Assembly: GCF_000794385.1 (NCBI RefSeq)
Contig: NZ_JTJB01000034.1
Span: 87,124 to 151,123 of the forward strand
DNA: 64,000 nt
Direction of reading: 5' to 3'
Origin: Thermus sp. 2.9
Lineage (GTDB): Bacteria; Deinococcota; Deinococci; Deinococcales; Thermaceae
A model generated the notes under the pieces. It saw only the letters and a program-made list of their open reading frames with translations. It ran no database searches and was not told the origin of the DNA. Made by a program: the position numbers and the translations under genes. How positions within the stretch are numbered: the first letter of the stretch is position 1; every line of letters starts with the position of its first letter. This document shows, in pieces, positions 17,018 to 29,429 of the stretch.

Positions 17018-17046
17018 TTGACGCTTGCCCCCGCGGCCGGTATCAT
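17018..17046 (+). promoter_or_regulatory. V-ATPase operon promoter
   Basis: TTGACG (17018-17023), exactly 17 bp and TATCAT (17041-17046) form the best sigma-A type promoter in the window. The expected start is near 17053, leaving a leader of about 39 bases with AAGGAGG before ATG 17092. An inverted repeat with six-base arms (GCCGGT at 17036-17041 and ACCGGC at 17048-17053) straddles the -10. Confidence 0.75.
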
Positions 17047-17091
17047 GACCGGCGGGCGCACTTTGCGCATCTTTTCACATAAGGAGGGGCG

Positions 17092-17406
17092 ATGGGAGGC
17101 CTGGGACTTATCAAGACCCTAGCGGAGAAGGAGAGGGAGCTCCTTGCCCGCCTCGAGGCCGCCAAGAGGGAGGCCGAAGACTTCCTGAAGCGGGCGGAGG
17201 GCGAGGCCAAGGCCCTCCTGGAGGAGGCGGAGGCCAAGGCCAAGGCCCTGGAAGGGGAGTTTAAGGAGAAGGAGGCCAGGGAAACCGAGGCCCTCCTGGC
17301 CCGGTACCGCAAGCAGGCCGAGGCCGAGGCCCAGGCGGTGAAGGAAAAGGGACAGGCCCGCCTGGAGGAGGCGGTGGCCTTGGTGCTCCGGGAGGTCTTG
17401 CCGTGA
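17092..17406 (+). CDS. atpG: V/A-type ATP synthase peripheral stalk subunit G
   Basis: A 104-aa protein that is nearly one long coiled coil of Glu, Lys, Ala and Arg (EKERELLARLEAAKREAEDF and onward). With subunit E it forms the two peripheral stalks that hold the A3B3 head against the membrane part. It is the first gene of the nine-gene operon, with AAGGAGGGGCG just before the ATG. Its stop overlaps the next start as GTGA. In some databases the same subunit is called H. Confidence 0.9.
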   Translation: MGGLGLIKTLAEKERELLARLEAAKREAEDFLKRAEGEAKALLEEAEAKAKALEGEFKEKEARETEALLARYRKQAEAEAQAVKEKGQARLEEAVALVLREVLP

Positions 17407-19361
17407 TCGCCCCCATGGAGAAGCTGGTCCTAGCCGGGCCTAAGGGCCGGGCCAAGGAGCTTCTCCAGAGCCTGCAGCAGGCGGGGGTGGTGCACCTGGA
17501 AACCCTGAGGGTGGCGGAGCTTGGCGAGTACAAGCTCTCCCCCGAGGAAAGGGAGGAGCTGAGGCGCTGGGAAGGGGTGGCGGCGGGGGCCGAGCACACC
17601 CTCACCCTTCTGGGCCAGGAGGCGGCGCCTTCCAGGCCCTTTCCGGAGGGCCTCGAGGCGGCGGAGAAGGCCCTTGCCCCCATCCAGGGCCACGCCGAGG
17701 GGCTTTCCCGACAAAAGCAGGAGTTGGAGGAGGAGCTCGCCCTGGCCCAGGCCTACCTGGAGCCCTTGGAAAAGCTCGCCGCTTTGGCCCAGGGCCTGGA
17801 CCAAAGCCCCTTCCTCCGGGTGGTCCCCTTCCTCCTTACGGGAAAGGAGCTTCCCCTGGTGGAGGAGGCGCTTAAGAAGGCCCTGGAAGACCGCTTCCTC
17901 CTGGCCCATGAGCCCTACGCCAAGGGGCTTGCCGCCCTCCTTGTGGTTCACCGTCGGGACCTGGAGGCGGCCAAGGCCGCCTTGTCCCGGGCGGGGGTGG
18001 CGGAGCTTCGCCTTCCCGGGGCCTTGGGGGAGCTTCCCCTTTCCCAGGCCGCCAAGCGGCTCAAGGAGCGGGCGGAGGCGGCCCCCAGGGAGCTGTCCGA
18101 GGTGCGCCAGAGCCTGGCCAAGCTGGCCAAGGAGGCCACCTCCACCCTGCAAAGCCTCTGGACCCGGGCCAAGGACGAGGTGGCCCGGCTCAAGGCCCTG
18201 GAGGAGCTGGCCTCGGGCCGCTTCGGCTTCGCCCTTTTGGGCTACGTGCCGGTGAAGGCCAAGCCCAAGGTGGAGGAGGCTTTGGCCCGCCACAAGGAGG
18301 GCGTGGTCTATGCTTTTGAACCGGTGGACGAGCACCACGAGGCGGACCGCGTTCCCGTGACCCTGGACAACCCCCCTTGGGTGAAGCCCTTTGAGCTTTT
18401 GGTGAGCTTCCTCAACACGCCCAAGTACGGCTCCATTGACCCCACCCCCGTGGTCCCCATCTTTTTCCCCTTCTGGTTTGGGATGATCGTGGGGGACATT
18501 GGCTACGCCCTCCTCTTCCTCCTCCTGGGGCGCTGGCTTTCCGGTTTCGTAAAGCGGAACGAGCCCTTGGTCATTGACCTCTTCGCCCTTCGGCTCAAGC
18601 CCCAGGTGATCGGCAAGCTGGTCTACATCTTGAACTGGATGGTCTTCTGGACCGTCCTTTGGGGCGTGGTTTACGGGGAGTTCTTCGGCACCTTCCTGGA
18701 GCACCTGGGGGTCTTCGGCACCCCGGAGCACCCCGGCCTCATCCCCATCCTCATTCCCCGGATTGACACCGCCAAGACCGCCAACCTCCTCATCCTCCTC
18801 TCCGTGGCCTTTGGCGTGCTCATGGTCTTCTGGGGGCTCATCCTTAGGGCGTACCTGGGCCTCAAGCACCGCCACATGGCCCACTTCTGGGAGGGGGTGG
18901 GGTATTTGGGCGGGCTTGTGGGCATTCTCGCCCTGGCCGCCTCCTACCTGGGCAACCTGCAGGCGGGGTGGCTTGCGGGCCTCATGTACGCCGGTTTTGG
19001 CGTCTTCTTCTTGGCCGTCCTCATGAGCCGCATTTGGCTCATGATCCCGGAGATCTTCACCCAGGCGGGGCACATCCTCTCCCACATCCGTATCTACGCC
19101 GTGGGGGCCGCGGGCGGCATCCTGGCGGGCCTCCTCACCGATGTGGGCTTCGCCATGGCGGAGCGGATGGGCCTCGTGGGGGCGCTTTTGGGCATCGCGG
19201 TGGCGGGGGTGTTGCACCTCTTAATCCTCCTCCTCACCACCCTGGGGCACATGCTTCAGCCCATCCGTCTCATCTGGGTGGAGTTCTTCACCAAGTTCGG
19301 TTTCTACGAGGAGAACGGCAGGCCTTACCGGCCGTTCAAAAGCGTCCGCGAGACGCAGTAA
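17403..19361 (+). CDS. atpI: V/A-type ATP synthase subunit I (membrane a-type)
   Basis: A 652-aa protein with a cytoplasmic N-terminal half of coiled coils that seats the peripheral stalks, and a C-terminal half of about eight membrane helices. The half channels and the essential arginine face the proteolipid ring; ILSHIRIYAVGAAGGILAGL carries that conserved region. The start is GTG 17403 (MIAPMEKLVLAGPKG), overlapping the stop of subunit G by four bases; an in-frame ATG lies four codons later. Length equals that of T. thermophilus. Confidence 0.95.
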   Translation: MIAPMEKLVLAGPKGRAKELLQSLQQAGVVHLETLRVAELGEYKLSPEEREELRRWEGVAAGAEHTLTLLGQEAAPSRPFPEGLEAAEKALAPIQGHAEGLSRQKQELEEELALAQAYLEPLEKLAALAQGLDQSPFLRVVPFLLTGKELPLVEEALKKALEDRFLLAHEPYAKGLAALLVVHRRDLEAAKAALSRAGVAELRLPGALGELPLSQAAKRLKERAEAAPRELSEVRQSLAKLAKEATSTLQSLWTRAKDEVARLKALEELASGRFGFALLGYVPVKAKPKVEEALARHKEGVVYAFEPVDEHHEADRVPVTLDNPPWVKPFELLVSFLNTPKYGSIDPTPVVPIFFPFWFGMIVGDIGYALLFLLLGRWLSGFVKRNEPLVIDLFALRLKPQVIGKLVYILNWMVFWTVLWGVVYGEFFGTFLEHLGVFGTPEHPGLIPILIPRIDTAKTANLLILLSVAFGVLMVFWGLILRAYLGLKHRHMAHFWEGVGYLGGLVGILALAASYLGNLQAGWLAGLMYAGFGVFFLAVLMSRIWLMIPEIFTQAGHILSHIRIYAVGAAGGILAGLLTDVGFAMAERMGLVGALLGIAVAGVLHLLILLLTTLGHMLQPIRLIWVEFFTKFGFYEENGRPYRPFKSVRETQ

Positions 19362-19375
19362 AGGGAGGGAAAGAG

Positions 19376-19675
19376 ATGAAGAAGCTTCTCGTTCTGGTTC
19401 TGGTGGCGGTGTTCGGCGCGTTGGCTTTGGCGGCGGAGGAGGCGGCGGCCTCCGGGGGCTTGGACCGGGGCCTCATCGCCGTGGGCATGGGGCTCGCCGT
19501 GGGCCTAGCCGCCTTGGGCACGGGCGTGGCCCAGGCCCGCATCGGGGCCGCCGGCGTGGGGGCCATCGCCGAGGACCGGGGCAACTTCGGTACCGCCCTG
19601 ATCTTCCTTCTCCTGCCCGAAACCCTGGTGATCTTCGGCCTCCTCATCGCCTTCATCCTGAACGGCAAGCTCTAA
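19376..19675 (+). CDS. atpK: V/A-type ATP synthase proteolipid (c/L ring) subunit
   Basis: A 99-aa precursor. Residues 1-19 are a cleavable signal peptide (LLVLVLVAVFGALALA), then two transmembrane helices form the hairpin of the rotor ring. Glu82 in FLLLPETLVIFG, residue 63 of the mature form, is the ion-carrying carboxylate. There is no Na+-type Gln/Ser/Thr set around it, consistent with protons. The gene is followed at once by a strong hairpin and T run. AGGGAAAGAG precedes the ATG. Confidence 0.95.
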   Translation: MKKLLVLVLVAVFGALALAAEEAAASGGLDRGLIAVGMGLAVGLAALGTGVAQARIGAAGVGAIAEDRGNFGTALIFLLLPETLVIFGLLIAFILNGKL

Positions 19676-19688
19676 GGGGCTTCTTGGG

Positions 19689-19716
19689 CCCTGCCCCAAA
19701 AGGGGCAGGGCTTTTT
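19689..19716 (+). terminator. Terminator-like hairpin inside the V-ATPase operon
   Basis: A perfect nine-base-pair GC stem (CCCTGCCCC and GGGGCAGGG) with an AAAA loop is followed by CTTTTT. It has every feature of an intrinsic terminator but lies between the proteolipid gene and subunit E, which are plainly in one operon. It probably ends some of the transcripts or protects the 3' end of the c-ring message. Confidence 0.8.
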
Positions 19717-19730
19717 CCCAAGGAGGGAAG

Positions 19731-20297
19731 ATGTCTAAACTGGAAGCCATTTTGAGCCAGGAGGTGGAGGCGGAGATCCGCACCCTCTTGGAAGAGGCCA
19801 AGGCCAAGGCGGAGGCCCTGCGCAAGGAGGCGGAGGCCAAGGCGGAGGCCCTTTTGGCCGCAAGGCGGCGGGCCCTCGAGGCGCAGTACCAAGCCGCCTT
19901 GCGCCGGGCGGAAAGCGCCGGGGAGCTCCTCCTCGCCACCGCCCGGGCCGAGGCCAAGGGGGAGGTGCTGGAGGCGGTGAAGGCCAAGGTGCGGGAGGCC
20001 TTGGCGGGCCTGCCGGAAAAGCCCGAGTGGCCGGAGGTCCTGAGGAAGCTCGCCCTGGAGGCGCTTTCCGCCTTGACAGAGCCTGCGGCCCTCGCCTCCC
20101 ACCCGGACAACCTGCCCCACCTGGAGCCTCTAGCCCGGGAGCGGGGCCTGGAGCTTCGGGCCGACCCCGCTTTGCCGCTTGGGGTGCGGGCCCTTGGGAA
20201 GGAGGGCAAGACCCAGGTGGAAAACACCCTGGAAGGCCGCCTGGAGCGGGCGTGGGACGCCCTTTCCGCCAAGGTGGCCGCGGTGCTGTGGGGCTAG
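19731..20297 (+). CDS. atpE: V/A-type ATP synthase peripheral stalk subunit E
   Basis: A 188-aa protein. The N-terminal 100 residues are a coiled coil (EEAKAKAEALRKEAEAKAEA) that pairs with subunit G. The C-terminal domain (about 110-188) is globular and binds the top of subunit B. AAGGAGGGAAG before ATG 19731 is a strong ribosome binding site that would let translation restart after the hairpin. Subunit C begins three bases after the stop. Confidence 0.92.
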   Translation: MSKLEAILSQEVEAEIRTLLEEAKAKAEALRKEAEAKAEALLAARRRALEAQYQAALRRAESAGELLLATARAEAKGEVLEAVKAKVREALAGLPEKPEWPEVLRKLALEALSALTEPAALASHPDNLPHLEPLARERGLELRADPALPLGVRALGKEGKTQVENTLEGRLERAWDALSAKVAAVLWG

Positions 20298-20300
20298 GCC

Positions 20301-21272
20301 ATGGCGGATGACTTCGCCTACCTAAACGCCCGGGTGCGGGCCAGGCGGCAGAGCCTTCTCAAGGAGAGCTTCTTCCAGGAGGCCTTGGACCTGGCCTACC
20401 CCGAGTTCCTCCGCCTCCTTTCCGAAAGCGTCTACGGGGCGGAGCTCACGGGGCAGAGCCTACCCGACGTGGACCGGGCGGTGGGGCGTACCCTGGCCCG
20501 GCTCGTGGGGGACTTGCCGGGCCTGGTCACCGGGGAGGCCCGGGAGGCGGTGCGCCTCCTCCTCCTGCGCAACGACCTCACCAACCTGCAGGCTATCTTG
20601 AGGGCCAAGGCCACGGGCCGCCCCTTTGAGGAGGTCCTCCTCCTGCCGGGCACGCTCAGGGAGGCTCTTTGGCGCCAGGCCTACGAGGCCCAGGACCTTC
20701 CCGGCATGGCCCAGGTCCTCTCCGTCCCCGGCCACCCCTTAGCCCGGGCCCTGCGGGCGGTGCTGCGGGAAACCCAGGACCTGGCCCGGGTGGAGGCCCT
20801 CTTGGCCAAGCGCTTTTACGAGGACGTGGCCAAGACCGCCAAGGCCCTGGAAGCGTCCTTCCTGCGGGACTACCTGGCCCTGGAGGTGGACGCCGAGAAC
20901 CTGCGCACCGCCTTCAAGCTCCAGGGGCAGGGGGTGGCCCCGGAGGGGCTTTTCATCCGGGGCGGGCGCTTTTTAGACCGCGTTCGCTTCGCCCGCCTTT
21001 TGGAGGGGGATTACGCCGTTTTGGATGAGCTTGCCGGCACCCCCTTCGCTCCCTTGGCCGGGGCGCGGAACCTGAAGGAGGTGGAAAAGCGCCTAAGGTG
21101 CGTCCTCCTTAAGGAGGCCAAGAAGGGGGCCTCCGACCCCTTGGGGGCGGGGCTCGTTCTGGCCTACGTGAAGGAGCGGGAGTGGGAGGCCATGCGGCTT
21201 AGGCTCTTGGCCCGGCGGGCCTACTTCGGCCTGCCCCGGGCCCAGGTGGAGGAGGAGGTGGCCTGCGCATGA
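20301..21272 (+). CDS. atpC: V/A-type ATP synthase subunit C (d-type, rotor cap)
   Basis: A 323-aa all-helical protein, MADDFAYLNARVRARRQSLL at the start. It caps the proteolipid ring and receives the central shaft (D and F). Three similar helical repeats are expected in the family; the repeated motif around NDLTNLQAILRAKATGR and AENLRTAFKLQGQG is visible. It overlaps atpF by four bases. Confidence 0.93.
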   Translation: MADDFAYLNARVRARRQSLLKESFFQEALDLAYPEFLRLLSESVYGAELTGQSLPDVDRAVGRTLARLVGDLPGLVTGEAREAVRLLLLRNDLTNLQAILRAKATGRPFEEVLLLPGTLREALWRQAYEAQDLPGMAQVLSVPGHPLARALRAVLRETQDLARVEALLAKRFYEDVAKTAKALEASFLRDYLALEVDAENLRTAFKLQGQGVAPEGLFIRGGRFLDRVRFARLLEGDYAVLDELAGTPFAPLAGARNLKEVEKRLRCVLLKEAKKGASDPLGAGLVLAYVKEREWEAMRLRLLARRAYFGLPRAQVEEEVACA

Positions 21273-21589
21273 GGATCGCCGTGATCGCCGACGCCGAGGC
21301 GGCCCAGGGCTTCCGGCTGGCGGGTTTGGAGGCCTACGCCGCCCAAAGCGCGGAGGAGGCCAAGGCCCTCTTGGAAAGGCTGGTGGGGCAAGGGGGCTAC
21401 GCCCTGGTGGCGGTGGACCAAGGCCTCTTGCCGGAGCCGGAAAAGGCGGTGGAGCGCCTCATGCGGGGGAAGGACCTCCCGGTCCTCCTGCCCATGGCGG
21501 GCCTGAAGGAGGCTTTCCAAAACCCCGACGTGGAAGGCTACATGCGCGAGCTGGTGCGGCGCACCATCGGCTTTGACATCAAGTTGTAG
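21269..21589 (+). CDS. atpF: V/A-type ATP synthase subunit F
   Basis: A 106-aa central-shaft subunit with a CheY-like alpha/beta domain (MRIAVIADAEAAQGFRLAGLE) and a C-terminal helix (MRELVRRTIGFDIKL) that packs on subunit D. It modulates ATP hydrolysis. It starts within the stop of atpC and ends 12 bases before atpA. Confidence 0.93.
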   Translation: MRIAVIADAEAAQGFRLAGLEAYAAQSAEEAKALLERLVGQGGYALVAVDQGLLPEPEKAVERLMRGKDLPVLLPMAGLKEAFQNPDVEGYMRELVRRTIGFDIKL

Positions 21590-21601
21590 GATGGAGGGAA
21601 G

Positions 21602-23338
<1,737 letters not shown>

Positions 23339-23347
23339 GGAGGGAAG

Positions 23348-24784
23348 ATGGACCTCTTGAAGAAGGAGTACACCGGCGTCACCTATATCTCCGGGCCCCT
23401 GCTCTTCGTGGAGAACGCCAAGGACCTGGCCTACGGCGCCATCGTGGACATCAAGGACGGCTCGGGCCGGGTGCGCGGCGGGCAGGTGATTGAGGTTTCC
23501 GAGGAGTATGCCGTCATCCAGGTGTTTGAGGAGACCACGGGCCTGGACCTGGCCACCACCACGGTGAGCCTGGTGGAGGACGTGGCCCGGCTTGGGGTTT
23601 CCAAGGAGATGCTGGGGCGCCGCTTCAACGGTATCGGCAAGCCCATTGACGGCCTGCCCCCCATCACCCCGGAGAAGCGGCTTCCCATCGTGGGCCTTCC
23701 CCTGAACCCCGTGGCCCGCAGGAAGCCGGAAGAGTTCATCCAGACCGGCATCTCCACCATTGACGTGATGAACACCCTGGTGCGGGGGCAGAAGCTTCCC
23801 ATCTTCTCCGGCTCGGGCCTCCCCGCCAACGAGATCGCCGCCCAGATCGCCCGCCAGGCCACGGTGCGCCCCGACCTCTCCGGGGAAGGGGAGAAGGAGG
23901 AGCCCTTCGCCGTGGTCTTCGCCGCCATGGGCATCACCCAGCGGGAGCTCTCCTACTTCATCCAGGAGTTTGAGCGCACCGGGGCCCTGAGCCGCTCCGT
24001 CCTCTTCCTCAACAAGGCGGACGACCCCACCATTGAGCGCATCCTGACCCCCCGCATGGCCCTCACCGTGGCGGAGTACCTGGCCTTTGAGCACGATTAC
24101 CACGTGCTGGTCATCCTCACGGACATGACCAACTACTGCGAGGCCCTGCGGGAGATCGGGGCGAGTCGGGAAGAGATCCCGGGGCGCCGCGGCTACCCTG
24201 GCTACATGTACACGGACCTGGCCACCATCTACGAGCGGGCCGGGGTGGTGGTGGGGAAGAAGGGGAGCGTGACCCAGATCCCCATCCTCTCCATGCCCGA
24301 CGACGACCGCACCCACCCCATCCCCGACCTCACGGGCTACATCACCGAGGGGCAGATCCAGCTTTCCCGGGAGCTTCACCGGAAGGGCATCTACCCCCCC
24401 ATTGACCCCCTGCCCTCCCTCTCCCGGCTCATGAACAACGGGGTGGGCAAGGGCAAGACCCGGGAGGACCACAAGCAGGTGTCCGACCAGCTCTACTCCG
24501 CCTACGCCAACGGCGTGGACATCCGCAAGCTGGTGGCCATCATCGGCGAGGACGCCCTCACGGAGAACGACCGCCGCTACCTGCAGTTCGCCGACGCCTT
24601 TGAGAAGCACTTCATCAACCAGGGCCAGCAGAACCGCTCCATTGAGGAGAGCCTCCAGATCGCCTGGGCCCTCCTTTCCATGCTGCCCCAGGGCGAGCTC
24701 AAGCGCATTTCCAAGGACCACATCGGCAAGTACTACGGGCAGAAGCTGGAAGAGATCTGGGGCGCGCCGCAGGCCCTGGACTAA
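23348..24784 (+). CDS. atpB: V/A-type ATP synthase regulatory subunit B
   Basis: A 478-aa non-catalytic partner of subunit A. The P-loop position reads [19 protein letters not shown], lacking the Lys-Thr of a true P-loop, as expected for B. The motif [25 protein letters not shown] and the [18 protein letters not shown] segment contribute the arginine to the A site. The C-terminal helical domain follows. It starts nine bases after atpA with AGGGAGGGAAG upstream. Confidence 0.97.
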   Translation: MDLLKKEYTGVTYISGPLLFVENAKDLAYGAIVDIKDGSGRVRGGQVIEVSEEYAVIQVFEETTGLDLATTTVSLVEDVARLGVSKEMLGRRFNGIGKPIDGLPPITPEKRLPIVGLPLNPVARRKPEEFIQTGISTIDVMNTLVRGQKLPIFSGSGLPANEIAAQIARQATVRPDLSGEGEKEEPFAVVFAAMGITQRELSYFIQEFERTGALSRSVLFLNKADDPTIERILTPRMALTVAEYLAFEHDYHVLVILTDMTNYCEALREIGASREEIPGRRGYPGYMYTDLATIYERAGVVVGKKGSVTQIPILSMPDDDRTHPIPDLTGYITEGQIQLSRELHRKGIYPPIDPLPSLSRLMNNGVGKGKTREDHKQVSDQLYSAYANGVDIRKLVAIIGEDALTENDRRYLQFADAFEKHFINQGQQNRSIEESLQIAWALLSMLPQGELKRISKDHIGKYYGQKLEEIWGAPQALD

Positions 24785-24793
24785 GGAGGCGGC

Positions 24794-25462
24794 ATGAGCC
24801 AGGTCAGCCCCACCCGGATGAACCTTCTGCAAAGGCGGGGGCAGCTCCGGCTGGCGCAGAAGGGGGTGGACCTCCTCAAGAAGAAGCGGGACGCCCTGGT
24901 GGCGGAGTTCTTCGGCCTGGTCCGGGAGGCCCTGGAGGCCAGGAAGGCCCTGAACCAGGCGGCCCAGGAGGCCTACTCCGCCCTCCTCCTGGCCCAGGCC
25001 TTTGACGGGCCAGAGAGCGTGGCCGCTGCAAGCCTTGGGGTTCCGCCCCTGGAGGGGGTGGAGGCGGAGGTGGAAAACGTCTGGGGGAGCAAGGTGCCCA
25101 GGCTCAAGGCCACTTTCGCCGACAAGGCGGTGCTTTCCCCCGTGGGCACCCCTGCCTACACCCTCGAGGCCGCCCGCGCCTTCCGCCGCTACGCCGAGGC
25201 CTTGGTCCAGGTGGCCAACACGGAAACCCGCCTGAAGAAGATCGGCGAGGAGATCAAGAAGACCACCCGGCGGGTCAACGCCCTGGAGCAGGTGGTGATC
25301 CCCGGCATCCGCTCCCAGATCCGCTTCATCCAGCAGGTGCTGGAGCAGCGGGAACGGGAGGACACCTTCCGCCTCAAGCGCATCAAGGGCAAGATTGAGG
25401 CCCGGGAGGCGGAGGAGGGCGGCCGCCCGAACCCCCAGCTGGAAAGCGGGGCGGGCCTTTAG
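24794..25462 (+). CDS. atpD: V/A-type ATP synthase central shaft subunit D
   Basis: A 222-aa shaft protein whose N- and C-terminal parts form a long antiparallel coiled coil inside the A3B3 head. SPTRMNLLQRRGQLRLAQKGVDLLKKKRDAL is the signature start, and RRVNALEQVVIPGIRSQIRFI the conserved C-terminal part. It is the last gene of the operon and is followed by a hairpin at 25474-25497. Confidence 0.95.
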   Translation: MSQVSPTRMNLLQRRGQLRLAQKGVDLLKKKRDALVAEFFGLVREALEARKALNQAAQEAYSALLLAQAFDGPESVAAASLGVPPLEGVEAEVENVWGSKVPRLKATFADKAVLSPVGTPAYTLEAARAFRRYAEALVQVANTETRLKKIGEEIKKTTRRVNALEQVVIPGIRSQIRFIQQVLEQREREDTFRLKRIKGKIEAREAEEGGRPNPQLESGAGL

Positions 25463-25473
25463 GCCAAGGAAAA

Positions 25474-25497
25474 CCCCGGGGGGGCTACCCCCCGGGG
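25474..25497. terminator. Bidirectional terminator between atpD and acnA
   Basis: A ten-base-pair GC hairpin (CCCCGGGGGG and CCCCCCGGGG). On the minus strand it is followed by TTTTCC and so fits acnA; on the plus strand the T tract is weak (CGCTTTG). The two genes are convergent, 46 bp apart. Confidence 0.7.
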
Positions 25498-25508
25498 CGC
25501 TTTGTGGG

Positions 25509-28213
<2,705 letters not shown>

Positions 28214-28314
28214 GCCGGCTCCTTTCCCTTCCCCCGAGGGGCCAAGGGTTAAGGCGATGTGTGGATTGTGGGGGGAAGTGTTCCGAGGGGGGGCGCCCAC
28301 CCCGGCTTTCCCCA

Positions 28315-28668
28315 CTATAGCACTTCCAAAAGGGGTTCGGCGTGGCCCAAGACGGCGTTGGCCTGGGCTTGGCGGGCGATCTTGAGGGTTTCCAAGAGCG
28401 CCTCCTTGGGAATGCCCAGGCGCTTGGCGCGGTGGGCCATGGCCTTCACGCACGGGGAAGCGCCCGTGGCCAGGGTGATGCCCAGGAGGATGAGGGTGCG
28501 GGTCTTTTCGTCCAAGGCCCCCTTTTCCGGCATGGCGAAGGTCCAGCTCCGCCCGTGTTCCAGAAGGAGCCCGGGGGCCTTTTCCGCCAGGAGGGGGATG
28601 GCCTCGGGCAGGCCCTCCCCCAGGTTCTCCCGCATGGCCTTTAGAACCTTCTCGTGGGTGCGTTCCAT
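28315..28668 (-). CDS. Carboxymuconolactone decarboxylase-like (AhpD-fold) protein
   Basis: A 117-aa helical protein. The segment [36 protein letters not shown] is the CMD/AhpD core. The usual C-x2-C-x2-H redox motif reads C-x2-A-x2-H here: the second cysteine is Ala, so peroxidase-type disulfide chemistry is doubtful. ATG 28668 lies five bases after the stop of the hydrolase gene, so it is the last gene of the efflux operon. Long upstream in-frame starts would overlap that gene. Confidence 0.75.
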   Translation of the reverse strand: MERTHEKVLKAMRENLGEGLPEAIPLLAEKAPGLLLEHGRSWTFAMPEKGALDEKTRTLILLGITLATGASPCVKAMAHRAKRLGIPKEALLETLKIARQAQANAVLGHAEPLLEVL

Positions 28669-28673
28669 GCCCT

Positions 28674-29426
28674 TTAGCGTAGGGCCTGGGGTGGGGGAGG
28701 GGTGTCCCACCCCAGGCTCTCCAGGAAGAGGAGGACCTCCTGGGCGATCTCCCGCCACAGGACTTCCCGGGGCTTCTTGGCGGGGTTATCTCCCCTTTGG
28801 GCCCCATAGGCGCCGAAGCCCGCATGGTTCAGCCCTTCTAGGAAGACCACCCGGGCGGTTTTGGGGAGTTTCTTGGCCTTTTCGCGGGCCTTAAGGGGGG
28901 GGAGGAGGCCATCCTCCGTGCCGAAAAGGGCGAGGGTGGGGAGGCTTTCCCCCGAGAGGTCGGCCTCGGGGTAGCTGGCGAAGAGGAGGAGGGGAAGCTT
29001 CTCCCGGGCGGCGAGCTCCGCCGCCGCCACCCCGCCCAGGCTGTGCCCCCCCACCACCAGGGGGAGGTTCGGGTGGGCGGCCTTGGCCTCGAGGGCCCGC
29101 TCCTTAGCCAGGAGGGCGATCCCGGAAGGGACCTTCAAGAGGACCACCAGATACCCCGCCTGGGCCACGGGGGCGAGGACGGGGGCGTAGGCCAAAGGCT
29201 CCACCCGGGCCCCGGGGTAGAAGGCCAGGAGGGCTTTGGGTTTTTGGGGGGCGAGCTCCAGCCCGTAGGGGGCCTCCTTCACTTCCAGGCCCGTGCCCTT
29301 GAGGGCCCCCCGCACCCAGGGCTCGGCCTTGAGGGGCCGCAGGAAGTAGAAGCTTAAGCCCACCACCCCCGCCGCCAGGAGGGTGGCGGCGAGGAGGAAG
29401 AGGAGAAGGAGGCGCTTGACATCCAT
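28674..29426 (-). CDS. Membrane-anchored alpha/beta hydrolase
   Basis: A 250-aa protein. Residues 6-30 form a signal anchor ([23 protein letters not shown]). The hydrolase has the nucleophile elbow [10 protein letters not shown], an acid in [11 protein letters not shown] and the histidine in [14 protein letters not shown], which is the dienelactone-hydrolase-like set. It faces the outside. The start lies three bases after the end of the RND pump gene, so it belongs to the operon and may act on an exported or incoming ester. Substrate unknown. Confidence 0.78.
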   Translation of the reverse strand: MDVKRLLLLFLLAATLLAAGVVGLSFYFLRPLKAEPWVRGALKGTGLEVKEAPYGLELAPQKPKALLAFYPGARVEPLAYAPVLAPVAQAGYLVVLLKVPSGIALLAKERALEAKAAHPNLPLVVGGHSLGGVAAAELAAREKLPLLLFASYPEADLSGESLPTLALFGTEDGLLPPLKAREKAKKLPKTARVVFLEGLNHAGFGAYGAQRGDNPAKKPREVLWREIAQEVLLFLESLGWDTPPPPQALR

Positions 29427-29429
29427 GGC

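Noticed and set aside
17047..17122. Small open frame in the V-ATPase leader as a leader peptide
   Set aside because: The frame overlaps the real start of subunit G in another phase, has no ribosome site, and begins at or before the predicted transcription start.
28214..28314. Regulatory RNA (iron-responsive or riboswitch) ahead of acnA
   Set aside because: The 101-bp spacer has GC-rich partial palindromes (such as GGGCGCCC) but no pattern I can match to a known element. A TATAGT on the minus strand overlapping the stop of the next upstream gene could be its -10, with a leader of about 95 bases, but there is no supporting -35.
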